Shown in pieces: positions 9,916-18,833 of a DNA stretch of 35,337 bases. The translations under genes were made by a program, and so were the position numbers. Location: positions 1 through 35,337 of the forward strand of contig JAITFS010000179.1 in the NCBI GenBank assembly GCA_031281195.1, given 5' to 3'. A model generated the notes under the pieces. The model had not been told where the DNA came from and searched no databases. It worked only from the letters and a program-made list of their open reading frames with translations. This stretch comes from Oscillospiraceae bacterium (GTDB lineage Bacteria > Bacillota > Clostridia > Oscillospirales > Oscillospiraceae). Position 1 is the stretch's first letter; each line of letters opens with the position of its first letter.

Positions 9916-12900
9916 AATATAATTTCACCCCACACTTCATCAGGTTTTTTCTTACTTACATACTTACGTCTATCGCCTAATTCTTCATCAAATGCACAAA
10001 TAGCGTGGTATTCGCAGTAAATACAAGCATTATTAGTCTCACTTCTATAGTACGGTTTGCAAGTATTATTACCATATAAAATATTTGTTTTTGCATTGTT
10101 TAACATCTTGTCAACATATATTTCCAATGCTTCTATCTGAGTTTTATTAACCAGACTATTTCCTGCATATATGCCGTCCTTATTAGTTTTAATTGGAAGA
10201 TATTTCTTGTTTTCTCCGTCTTCCATTGCATCAATAATCTGCACATCATCCAGCACTAAACCACTGCGCTGCATGTTTTTAGTGCGTATTTTGTCGACTT
10301 CTTCTTCTGTTGCATTGCGATCAATTGTTAATACATTGTCTCTTGCAGGCATGTATAATACAGCAGCAGGCTCAACACCCATGCTAAATTGTGCTTTTCC
10401 ATGCTTCTGCAGAGCAAATATGTATATGAGCATTTGCATATCCCTACCTGCAAGAATGTCTGATAAATCAAAGGTATACGCTGTTTTAGACGTTTTATAG
10501 TCAATAACACGTGTATAAAGCTTGTTCTCCTTAATAAATCCATCAACTCTGTCTATTGAACCTTGTAAATCGCTTGAAATCTTGGAAAGATTCATTTCAA
10601 ATGCCATTGGTTCAAACTGAGAGGATTTTAATTCTTCTACTATATCTTGCACAATATATGTAATATCATTTTTCAAACGGTTAAACAGGTAGATAAATCT
10701 TGAGTTTTTCCCTTGAAAATCATAGAGTTTTGCTCGTTTATAGTCTTCAACATAAAGATTTATGATATTCTCACACTCTGCTTCGGTTATATTTCTAATT
10801 CCTGCTCCACCTTTTATTGCATCGAAAACATTTGCGAGTATAAAATGCATAAAACTACCCGAGGAAGATGCATCAAACACTGCCGGTGTTCGTCGTTTAA
10901 GTCGCAAACCACTCTGAATGTAGTGTTTAAACGGACATGAGTAGTAAGTATCAACTCTTGATGCCGATAGTGTCATGCTTGTTCCATATAATTCAATAGC
11001 TGCTTTTTCTGAAAGCTTTTTACGGCTTGGTTGTATCAAATCCTTATCAAAACGTTTCATATACTCGTTATAAGGCTTTTCCGCTGCACTTACAAAGTCA
11101 AGAATATCAAGGGTTATAGGGGTAAGGTCAAACATCGACTCCAGTTTTTTTATGATAAATGACGGACGATTTCCACCGCTTGTTGTATACATCAACACTA
11201 ATTCTTCTGATGGTAGTGTAAGAGTTGAATATATCATGTTCATCTCACGGTATAATCGCTCCTCAAGTCCGGCTGGAATATTAACCTTTAGTTTTGATAG
11301 AGTCACACGCTCATTATCAGACAGTATACCTGTCTGTGAGCTTAAGCTTGGTATGCTTTTATCTGTTATTCCAAGCAATATCAAGGCTTTTAAATCTCTG
11401 CGGCGGCTCATTGTCATACTACCAAGAGCAATTCTATCAAGTGATATTGGTATAACTCCAACATCATTTTGCGAGAGAACTAACATAATTAACCTATAGA
11501 ACTCTTTAGCAGAGACTTCATTAGTAGCAATTATGTTATACATCTGATCCATAGCATTATATATTATATCTATAAGTTGTATGTACTCATCAGCTAATCT
11601 AAGATTACCATTTTCTCTAAGCTTTTCTGATTTGCTTACTAGGTTTTCCGCCATTCTTACATCAGTAAGGAATTCATAGAGAGCAAAAAGCTTAACTTCT
11701 GTTGTTGAGTCTCCTCTTATGTTCTTTTGTAATTTTTGTAAAGGAGTTATAATCTTAATTCGTATTTTATTGATTTTTTCGAGCAATTCTGTATCACCTT
11801 TTTGTGCATCTCTGTATCCTGATGGAGGCATCTTCCACTCGTTTAACCACATAGTACCTTTTATGTCCCACACCAGTACATAGTTCTCAATTACAGCGAT
11901 TTCTTCTGCTAATATATGAATTAGTCCGGTCTTTAAGTACCTAAACACTGACCTATAGTCGAACCCTGAAGCAGCTATGTTCAAGGCTGCATCTATTAGA
12001 GCCATAGGTGGCTTGCTAAGTATGTCTACCTTACCACTTGAGAAGTAAGGAATGTCATACTTTTCAAAAACGTTCTCACAGATTGATTCATACTCAGTCC
12101 AATCGCGAGACATAACCCCTATGTTTTGCCATCTGTAGCCGGCACGTATTAGCTCCCATATTTTCGCTGCGGCATACTCACATTCTGTGTATATACTTGG
12201 TGCAGCATAGATAGAAATCGCATCTGATTTTTTACTATATTTTATTATTTTGTCATCAAAAAGATATTTTTCTAAATGTTCAAGTTCTTTATTCTCTTTT
12301 TGTTTAACAATTAAATCAGATATGTTTGTCAAAATAACAGCACTATTATTTTCTTTTGCTAAACTCTCTAACTGTCTGATTGTTCTTTGCGGTATTTCAA
12401 ATATTTCAGTTTTATTATTATCATCACTTGTTAAACAAACTGTGATAGATGAATCCTTTGCTAAAAGTTTTTCTATTATACTTATTTCCTGAACTGTAAA
12501 GTCGTTAAAACCGTCGATATATATATGTCCTTTGTCACCAACTGAACTTTCGCTAATTTTTTCTGCAAGAAGGTTTAATCTGGATGACGTACTGTCTCCA
12601 TAAGTCTGTAACAGAGCTTTATATGAATCATAAATAAGAGCAATGTCAAAAAGCTTGTCACTTAATGGATTTGCTGTACTATCAACCATACCCATTAATT
12701 CTTCCGGTGTGATTTTTAATGTTTCAAACTCTGTAATTGCTTTTAATATATTTTCTAAAACTTCAGTTCTCGTTTTTTTAATACCAAACACTTTTAGATT
12801 ATGCGCTACAGACTCAATTGCACTGTACAGCAGCAATATTTGACCGCCTTTTTCAAGAAAACCTCGTGTTGCTCCGCCGGTTTCTGCAAAAACATGGTCG

Positions 12901-13106
12901 CATAAACGTGTAAAGCTGATAACCTCTGCGTGTAGAGAAAGTGCATCACCGCAAACTGTACACAGTGTACGCTCTGCGTCGTGTGAGTATTGCTCAGGTA
13001 CAATAAGCAGCATGTTGGTTTCACCTACGTCCATCCTGCGTTTTATCTCATTCATAATGTATTGAGTTTTTCCGCTGCCTGCCCGCCCTGTGATAATGTT
13101 TAACAA
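9912..13106 (-). CDS. addB: ATP-dependent helicase/nuclease subunit B
   Basis: N-terminal NIITGRAGSGKT; LLGITDKSIPS; VIDYKTSKT; cysteines YYSCPFKHY and CIYCEYHAIC. SD AGGAG precedes a TTG start at 13106; the ORF-track start at 13163 would overlap the divergent promoter. Confidence 0.92.
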   Translation of the reverse strand: MLNIITGRAGSGKTQYIMNEIKRRMDVGETNMLLIVPEQYSHDAERTLCTVCGDALSLHAEVISFTRLCDHVFAETGGATRGFLEKGGQILLLYSAIESVAHNLKVFGIKKTRTEVLENILKAITEFETLKITPEELMGMVDSTANPLSDKLFDIALIYDSYKALLQTYGDSTSSRLNLLAEKISESSVGDKGHIYIDGFNDFTVQEISIIEKLLAKDSSITVCLTSDDNNKTEIFEIPQRTIRQLESLAKENNSAVILTNISDLIVKQKENKELEHLEKYLFDDKIIKYSKKSDAISIYAAPSIYTECEYAAAKIWELIRAGYRWQNIGVMSRDWTEYESICENVFEKYDIPYFSSGKVDILSKPPMALIDAALNIAASGFDYRSVFRYLKTGLIHILAEEIAVIENYVLVWDIKGTMWLNEWKMPPSGYRDAQKGDTELLEKINKIRIKIITPLQKLQKNIRGDSTTEVKLFALYEFLTDVRMAENLVSKSEKLRENGNLRLADEYIQLIDIIYNAMDQMYNIIATNEVSAKEFYRLIMLVLSQNDVGVIPISLDRIALGSMTMSRRRDLKALILLGITDKSIPSLSSQTGILSDNERVTLSKLKVNIPAGLEERLYREMNMIYSTLTLPSEELVLMYTTSGGNRPSFIIKKLESMFDLTPITLDILDFVSAAEKPYNEYMKRFDKDLIQPSRKKLSEKAAIELYGTSMTLSASRVDTYYSCPFKHYIQSGLRLKRRTPAVFDASSSGSFMHFILANVFDAIKGGAGIRNITEAECENIINLYVEDYKRAKLYDFQGKNSRFIYLFNRLKNDITYIVQDIVEELKSSQFEPMAFEMNLSKISSDLQGSIDRVDGFIKENKLYTRVIDYKTSKTAYTFDLSDILAGRDMQMLIYIFALQKHGKAQFSMGVEPAAVLYMPARDNVLTIDRNATEEEVDKIRTKNMQRSGLVLDDVQIIDAMEDGENKKYLPIKTNKDGIYAGNSLVNKTQIEALEIYVDKMLNNAKTNILYGNNTCKPYYRSETNNACIYCEYHAICAFDEELGDRRKYVSKKKPDEVWGEIIL

Positions 13107-13128
13107 AATGTTTCTCCTATTAAAGTGC

Positions 13129-13157
13129 TTGATATTACTGGTTATATATGGTATAAT
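13129..13157 (+). promoter_or_regulatory. Promoter of deacetylase gene
   Basis: TTGATA (13129-13134), 17-nt spacer, TATAAT (13152-13157) with TGG extended -10. Confidence 0.8.
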
Positions 13158-13166
13158 ATCCAAGTT

Positions 13167-14423
13167 ATGAGAACTATTATAAAGAAATATAGTAAAATTG
13201 TATATATATTATCAGCAATTATTGTATGTGTTTTTCTAACTATTACATTCACAGCTTGTAGTAGTGCGGCTGACGAGCCTGACCCGTCACCCTCTGTCGA
13301 GCCGTCAACACCTACTCCTACTCCATCAACACCTACACCTACCCCGGTTCCACTTGAGCTTGTGCCTTGGAGTGGGCCGGTTGAGCATCTTTTTACACAT
13401 GAGGTTATTGCATGGCCTGAGCTTGCGTTTAACGGCAGAACACGTCAAGGTGGTTTTGATGCTGAGTTTATCACAGCTAATGAGTTTCGTGCAATACTTC
13501 AAAGCTTGTATGATAATAACTATATTTTAATTGACTTAAATGATGTTTGGTCAGAGTTTACTAATGAGTCTGATCAGCTAAGAATGATGCGTAATACTTT
13601 GATGATTCCCGAAGGAAAAAAACCTTTGGTTATTTCTTTTGATGATATGAACTTTTATGCGATTGATATTCCTTATGGTTTAATGTCAAAGTATATTATT
13701 GGGAGTGACGGGCAAATTTGGGCGGAAGGTTTCGACCCGACCGGTAACTATGTTGTTTCTCAGGATTTAGCAGCGGTGACAATTCTTGATAAGTTTGTCA
13801 GAGAAAACCCCGGGTTTTCGCATAATGGTGCAAAGGGTTGCATTGCTCTTACAGGCTTCGAAGGGATTTTAGGCTACCGGACACAAAATGACCCTAGTGA
13901 CACATCTCAAGCTTTTCGTTTAAATCGAATGGCTGAAACCGCTCGTGTAAAACCTGTTGTTGACAGATTAAAAGCTACAGGTTGGTATTTTGCTTCACAT
14001 AGCTACGGGCATATCGGTATAGCCAGTGCATCACTTGCACGAGTTCAAGCAGATGGTGAACGTTGGCTTGATGAGGTTGGTTCAATTGTTGGCGATACTA
14101 AGATTTTTATATATCCGTTTGGACAAAGGCTTGATGGTGCTGACCAAAATGTTCCGGGACCGGCATTAAGGTTTTATGCAGAAGAATTGGGTTTCCGTTT
14201 ATTTGCTTCTGTTGGACGTGAGCCATATACACAGATAAAAGATTCTATTCCGGCTGTAATTATGGATAGAATGTTAGTTGGTGGCAGAACACTTAGAAAC
14301 TCACGCGAAAGATACTTAAGATTCTTTGATGCAGCAGATGTTTTTGAAACCGCTGTACGTCCCGATGAGTATGGAACTGATTGGGGTAACAATGATGATA
14401 ATTACGGTGGCGATGACGATTAG
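13167..14423 (+). CDS. Polysaccharide deacetylase family lipoprotein
   Basis: Start MRTIIKKYSKIVYIL...FTACSSAADE lipobox; Pro/Thr linker; KPLVISFDDMNFY and WYFASHSYGHI match NodB-type motifs. Confidence 0.82.
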   Translation: MRTIIKKYSKIVYILSAIIVCVFLTITFTACSSAADEPDPSPSVEPSTPTPTPSTPTPTPVPLELVPWSGPVEHLFTHEVIAWPELAFNGRTRQGGFDAEFITANEFRAILQSLYDNNYILIDLNDVWSEFTNESDQLRMMRNTLMIPEGKKPLVISFDDMNFYAIDIPYGLMSKYIIGSDGQIWAEGFDPTGNYVVSQDLAAVTILDKFVRENPGFSHNGAKGCIALTGFEGILGYRTQNDPSDTSQAFRLNRMAETARVKPVVDRLKATGWYFASHSYGHIGIASASLARVQADGERWLDEVGSIVGDTKIFIYPFGQRLDGADQNVPGPALRFYAEELGFRLFASVGREPYTQIKDSIPAVIMDRMLVGGRTLRNSRERYLRFFDAADVFETAVRPDEYGTDWGNNDDNYGGDDD

Positions 14424-14468
14424 CCACTAACTATGTATGTTTGCAACTAAAAATTATGATAGCTACAG

Positions 14469-15002
14469 CTAATCATTCATCTTTAGTTCTCTTCTTTTTA
14501 TGTTACCAATTGATAATTTTCTAATATCGGTGACAGTCACAAATAAATGTTCGAATTCTCTTAGGATTTGTAATGTAACCGGTATGTCTTTTCTATGAAT
14601 TTTTAAGTTTATAGTTATTTTTTTGCCTTCTTTTCCTTCACATTCATAAGTTGTTACACCATATCCTAAGTTTCTTAATTTTGCTACAATAATGTTTGCT
14701 TCATCAACATCAGCAATGCAATCAATCTGCGATAATCCCAGTGCAAGCTTGTCTTCGATTAGTATACCAAAATATATACCTAATACAAATGCGAGACCAA
14801 ATGCAACAGCTCTAAATGGATCCTCGCTAAGCCCGAGCAGCACCGTACTGGTTACAATTATCCAAATTGTAATCTCAACGGCTGCCAATAAACTAGCTGC
14901 TATTCTGTTTCCTCTTGCTGTAAGAACGAGACGTACAGTTGCGATTGCAACCTCCAGAAGTTTTGCCAGGAAAATAACAACGTAAATAAGCATGTATGGC
15001 AT
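14469..15002 (-). CDS. UPF0316/DUF2179-like membrane protein
   Basis: MPYMLIYVVIFLAKLLEVAIATVRLVLTARGNRIAASLLAAVEITIWI...; SD TAGGAGG upstream. Confidence 0.8.
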   Translation of the reverse strand: MPYMLIYVVIFLAKLLEVAIATVRLVLTARGNRIAASLLAAVEITIWIIVTSTVLLGLSEDPFRAVAFGLAFVLGIYFGILIEDKLALGLSQIDCIADVDEANIIVAKLRNLGYGVTTYECEGKEGKKITINLKIHRKDIPVTLQILREFEHLFVTVTDIRKLSIGNIKRRELKMND

Positions 15003-15014
15003 AATGTCAACCTC

Positions 15015-15869
15015 CTAAATAGTTTCTGTTAAAAAACACTCCTTATAGCTTCCTCTAAGATGTGAATAAGCGTTTTGTGCTTTGTTTATTTCATCAAATA
15101 TCCCATAAACTGTAGGGCCTGACCCTGTCATTAACGCACTTAATGCACCATTATCGAGAAGTGTACCTTTTATTGTCTCAATTTCAATTTTCCCGCGAGT
15201 GATTATATCTTCAAAAACGTTATACATTCGTCTAGCTATACTTTTTAATTCACCTAGTTCTAATGCCTTTAAAATTCCATCTGTATCAGGCTTCATGCGG
15301 ATTTTTTTTACATCAACCTTGGAAAATACTTCCGGTGTAGATAAAGAAAACGGTGGTTTGCATACTACTACATAACAATGAGGTGTTGATGGTAAATCTG
15401 TAAGAATCTCTCCTCTACCTTCGGAGAGCTTTGTACCTCCACTTACACAAAAAGGTACATCAGAACCAACGCTTGCACCAATATCTTCTAATGTTTTTGT
15501 ACTTAGCTCTGTTTTGTGTAATATGTTTAAAATTCTCAAAACACAAGCTGCATCTGCACTTCCTCCACCAAGTCCTGCACATATAGGAATGTTTTTGCTT
15601 ATTTTTATATTGGTATGATAACCTGTAATTCCTGTATATTCATAAAATGCTTTTGTTGTTTTAACTGCAATATTTCTTTCATCATCAGGAATGTAAGGAA
15701 CATCTGTGTTAATTTTGATTCCTGCACCTTTTGTACATTTAATAGTTATATCATCATAAAGGTTTATCGATTGCATAATAGTTTTTAAGCTATGGTATCC
15801 ATTACTCATTTTTTCAATAATATCAAGTGATATGTTAATTTTTGCATAAGCCTTGTCCGAAAGAATCAT
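15015..15869 (-). CDS. ispE: 4-diphosphocytidyl-2-C-methyl-D-erythritol kinase
   Basis: AYAKINISLDI, PICAGLGGGSADAACVL, GSDVPFCVSGGT, LMTGSGPTVYGIF. SD GGAG upstream of the ATG at 15869. Confidence 0.95.
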   Translation of the reverse strand: MILSDKAYAKINISLDIIEKMSNGYHSLKTIMQSINLYDDITIKCTKGAGIKINTDVPYIPDDERNIAVKTTKAFYEYTGITGYHTNIKISKNIPICAGLGGGSADAACVLRILNILHKTELSTKTLEDIGASVGSDVPFCVSGGTKLSEGRGEILTDLPSTPHCYVVVCKPPFSLSTPEVFSKVDVKKIRMKPDTDGILKALELGELKSIARRMYNVFEDIITRGKIEIETIKGTLLDNGALSALMTGSGPTVYGIFDEINKAQNAYSHLRGSYKECFLTETI

Positions 15870-15896
15870 GACAAACTCCATTATTTTAGCTTCTTC

Positions 15897-17135
15897 TTAT
15901 TTATCAAACAATTTGTTTAATAGTTTTGTGCCATCTTTTATATACTCACCGTTACTAGCATCATGTTCATTAAAATGTAAGCCTGTGTTTAACTCTTTAC
16001 TACTGTCATATATTGTATAAGGTACTGCTCCGTTTGCATGGCTTCTTGTAGAAATTAATGTTCTATGGTCAGTCATCAGCAGGATTTTAAAATCTGTATC
16101 AGCGCTACTTAGTTTATCATATATTGGTGCAACAATGCGAGAGTCTATCCACTCAATTGCCTGTATTTTTCCTTTTAGATCTCCATTGTGTGTACATTCG
16201 TCCGGTGCTTCGACATGAACTGCTACAAAGTCGTGTGTTTTCAAGGCTTCGATGGCTGCTTCTACTTTTCCTTCATAGTTAGTATTTAGCTCTCCTGTTG
16301 CTCCTTTTACTATGATTTTTTCAAGACCGATAAGCACACCGATACCTTGACATAGTGGCACAGCGGAGATAACTGCTCCGGTTTTGTTATATTTGTCAGA
16401 AAACCTTGGTAATTCTTTTGCTTCACCCTCTGCCCAAAACCATATTCCGTTTGCAGGTAGTTTTCCTTTAGCTTTTCGTTCTATGTTTATTGGGTGTTTG
16501 TCGAGTATCTCATGCGCTTTTAGCATAAGTGTTCTTAGCATTTTAGCATTTTCTGTATTTTCTGTTGGTAACAGGTTTATATAAGGCTTGAACAAATTGT
16601 CGTGAGGTGGTGTAAGCTTTGTAAGGACTTGTTTTGTTTCTGTAGATGCTTCTCCTGTTTTTCCTGCACCTTGTATAGCTATATGTCTAAATGAATTCCC
16701 CGGATATATTTTTATTGATGCTTTTTCTGCGATTTCCTTTATTTCTGCATTATTAAATAGTTCTGTAATTAGGGAATCTGATATATCGCCTTCAATTGAG
16801 TCTGCAGAGTGTGAGATTATCCTGCCATCTTCGAATGTTACCATATTACAACGGTAAGCAATGTCGCCTTTACTCATTTTTATTCCCATTGCTGCGGCTT
16901 CCAGTGCTGCTCGTCCGCCATAACTGTCTTTTGGGTCATAGCCAAAAATAGATAATATTGCAGTGTCGCTCCCTGCTGTTAAATCATTTGGCACTGTCAG
17001 CACATTTCCAAAAACACCTAAACTTGCGAGCTTGTCCATAGTTGGTGTTTTTGCGTATTGTAAAGGTGTTTTGTTTTTAAGCTCCGAAACGAGGTCATCC
17101 GCCATTCCATCACCTATAATAAGTACATATTTCAT
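15897..17135 (-). CDS. apgM: Cofactor-independent phosphoglycerate mutase, archaeal type
   Basis: MKYVLIIGDGMADD, GVFGNVLTVPNDLTAGSDTAILSIFGYDP, GRAALEAAAMGI, HVEAPDECTHNGD, MTDHRTLISTRSHANGAVPYTIY. Confidence 0.93.
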   Translation of the reverse strand: MKYVLIIGDGMADDLVSELKNKTPLQYAKTPTMDKLASLGVFGNVLTVPNDLTAGSDTAILSIFGYDPKDSYGGRAALEAAAMGIKMSKGDIAYRCNMVTFEDGRIISHSADSIEGDISDSLITELFNNAEIKEIAEKASIKIYPGNSFRHIAIQGAGKTGEASTETKQVLTKLTPPHDNLFKPYINLLPTENTENAKMLRTLMLKAHEILDKHPINIERKAKGKLPANGIWFWAEGEAKELPRFSDKYNKTGAVISAVPLCQGIGVLIGLEKIIVKGATGELNTNYEGKVEAAIEALKTHDFVAVHVEAPDECTHNGDLKGKIQAIEWIDSRIVAPIYDKLSSADTDFKILLMTDHRTLISTRSHANGAVPYTIYDSSKELNTGLHFNEHDASNGEYIKDGTKLLNKLFDK

Positions 17136-18670
17136 GATTGTAGCACCTCTTTTAGCATGGTGCGATATTCGTTGGCGATGGTGATTTCATTTATAACAAT
17201 GCATTGTTGAATTCCTGCTGTTACTTCTGTTTCTAATTTTGTTTTGTTTCCTGTTCTTTCAAATTGCATTATTGCAATGTTTATCATTGCACTTGCGATT
17301 CTAACCGGGTCATTGCTTTTTTTGATTTGTTCAAGCCATAGTTCTTTACTTATTTCTGGTTTATCCATAAACTCATTGCATATTGCCAGAGAATTTGTTG
17401 CTCCGTCCCATACTTTATTGTTTTTTGATTTTTCTGCCAATTCTCTTGCAGCCAGTAGCTTTTCGTATGCTATTAAAAAGCTTCCAATTTGTAAAAACAT
17501 ATATCCTTCTTCATATAACAAGCTTGCTCTAAAGCTTTCATCATCTTTTTTGCAAATTTTTTCGGCTTGTTTTATTTTTTCGCTAAAAATTGTGATTTCA
17601 TTTAATTCTGATAATAATAATAAGTATCTTAATATGTGGCTTTTATATAAATCATAGTTTTTTTCACGGTTTTCAGGAATACAGAAAAAACCTTCTGTAA
17701 GCATAATATATTCGCGCATTTTTTCGTAATTGTGAGTTTTCGAGTAACAGTCTGCTAAAAAAGAGGCTACATTCGCTCTAATATAAGGTTTATCCATTGT
17801 CATTGCCAGAGCATGTACTGTGTTGAAGTACTCGATTGCATTTTTCATTTTATCATCATACATCGAGTATTCACCAAGCTTTGTTATTATATTTAGTTCT
17901 GAAACCATGTCATCAATTCTACATGCTACATCGAGTGCTTCAATAAGCTCTTCGACTGCTTTTGCGTAATTCATTTGTTGTGCGTATTCACTAGCTGTAG
18001 TCAAATAATGTTTTACCAGTTGTTTTTCATTACCGGGTTTTTTAAGTATGAGTTTTGCTTCATCCTTTAGTGTATTTATAGGTTCAGGTAGTTTATTTTC
18101 GCTTTTTTCAATGCTTTTCTTAGCTTGTATATTTGGCTTTTCCATTCCAATTCCCAAGGTTTTTTTTGCTAAATGTTTAATAACTTGTGTAAGCTTTTCA
18201 TTTTCGTTATCGTAACAACATGTAAATACCATGTATAAATCAATATTTACATCAAATAAACGCTCAAACAATCCAATAGTAAAATCGTCTGCCTTGTCTA
18301 TGTCATCAATAATAATTATTGCCGGATTTTTATATAAACATTCATATACTGTTTTTGCAAGGTTTTGTTTAGTATATTCCTCATCCTTGTTTAGTTCTTT
18401 GTTTATATATCTTGTGATAAAATCGATTAGTTTTGGGTTAAAGTTCTCCTTGTATGTGTTAATAAATTGCTCCAGTATTTCTCTGAGTGCATCACTTTTA
18501 GGGTTTATTGAGTAATATACATCGACGTTTTGGAGCTTATCCTTTAGTTCTTTTAGTAATGCTGTTTTGCCGGAGTTACGCTCTCCGTGTATGCAAACAC
18601 AGCGTTTGTCAGAAGCTCCACTTTGTACATCGCTATAATTATCAAGTATCTGCTGTAAAATAACACTCAC
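17132..18670 (-). CDS. P-loop ATPase with C-terminal TPR-like repeats (STAND/AAA_16-like)
   Basis: Walker A GERNSGKT, Walker B AIIIIDDIDKAD, then helical TPR-like repeats; no DNA-binding or effector domain recognised. GTG start; overlaps apgM by 4 nt. Confidence 0.75.
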   Translation of the reverse strand: MSVILQQILDNYSDVQSGASDKRCVCIHGERNSGKTALLKELKDKLQNVDVYYSINPKSDALREILEQFINTYKENFNPKLIDFITRYINKELNKDEEYTKQNLAKTVYECLYKNPAIIIIDDIDKADDFTIGLFERLFDVNIDLYMVFTCCYDNENEKLTQVIKHLAKKTLGIGMEKPNIQAKKSIEKSENKLPEPINTLKDEAKLILKKPGNEKQLVKHYLTTASEYAQQMNYAKAVEELIEALDVACRIDDMVSELNIITKLGEYSMYDDKMKNAIEYFNTVHALAMTMDKPYIRANVASFLADCYSKTHNYEKMREYIMLTEGFFCIPENREKNYDLYKSHILRYLLLLSELNEITIFSEKIKQAEKICKKDDESFRASLLYEEGYMFLQIGSFLIAYEKLLAARELAEKSKNNKVWDGATNSLAICNEFMDKPEISKELWLEQIKKSNDPVRIASAMINIAIMQFERTGNKTKLETEVTAGIQQCIVINEITIANEYRTMLKEVLQS

Positions 18671-18692
18671 CTCATGTTTAATATTAGCAATT

Positions 18693-18783
18693 GTAGATAC
18701 AACAGTAAGTTATTTTTAATTTGTCTCAAAGCAGCAAGCTAGCGAAATGAGACAAACAAAAAATAACCCACTGTCGCATCTAC
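18693..18783 (-). repeat. Long near-palindrome (two 35-bp arms, 21-bp centre)
   Basis: Left arm GTAGATACAACAGTAAGTTATTTTTAATTTGTCTC; reverse complement of right arm GTAGATGCGACAGTGGGTTATTTTTTGTTTGTCTC; 29/35 identical. Confidence 0.85.
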
Positions 18784-18800
18784 TGTTTCATTCATACTAT

Positions 18801-18809
18801 ATTATAACA
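18801..18809 (-). promoter_or_regulatory. Candidate extended -10 reading toward the ATPase gene
   Basis: Minus strand reads TGTTATAAT; a start about 7 nt downstream would place the palindrome at the 5' end of the transcript. No good -35 seen. Confidence 0.4.
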
Positions 18810-18833
18810 CACAATTATGTTAATATATATATT

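Noticed and set aside
18747-18833. N-terminal extension of the MBOAT ORF
   Set aside because: Starts inside the palindrome and crosses promoter-like sequence; the conserved N-terminus begins at 18834.
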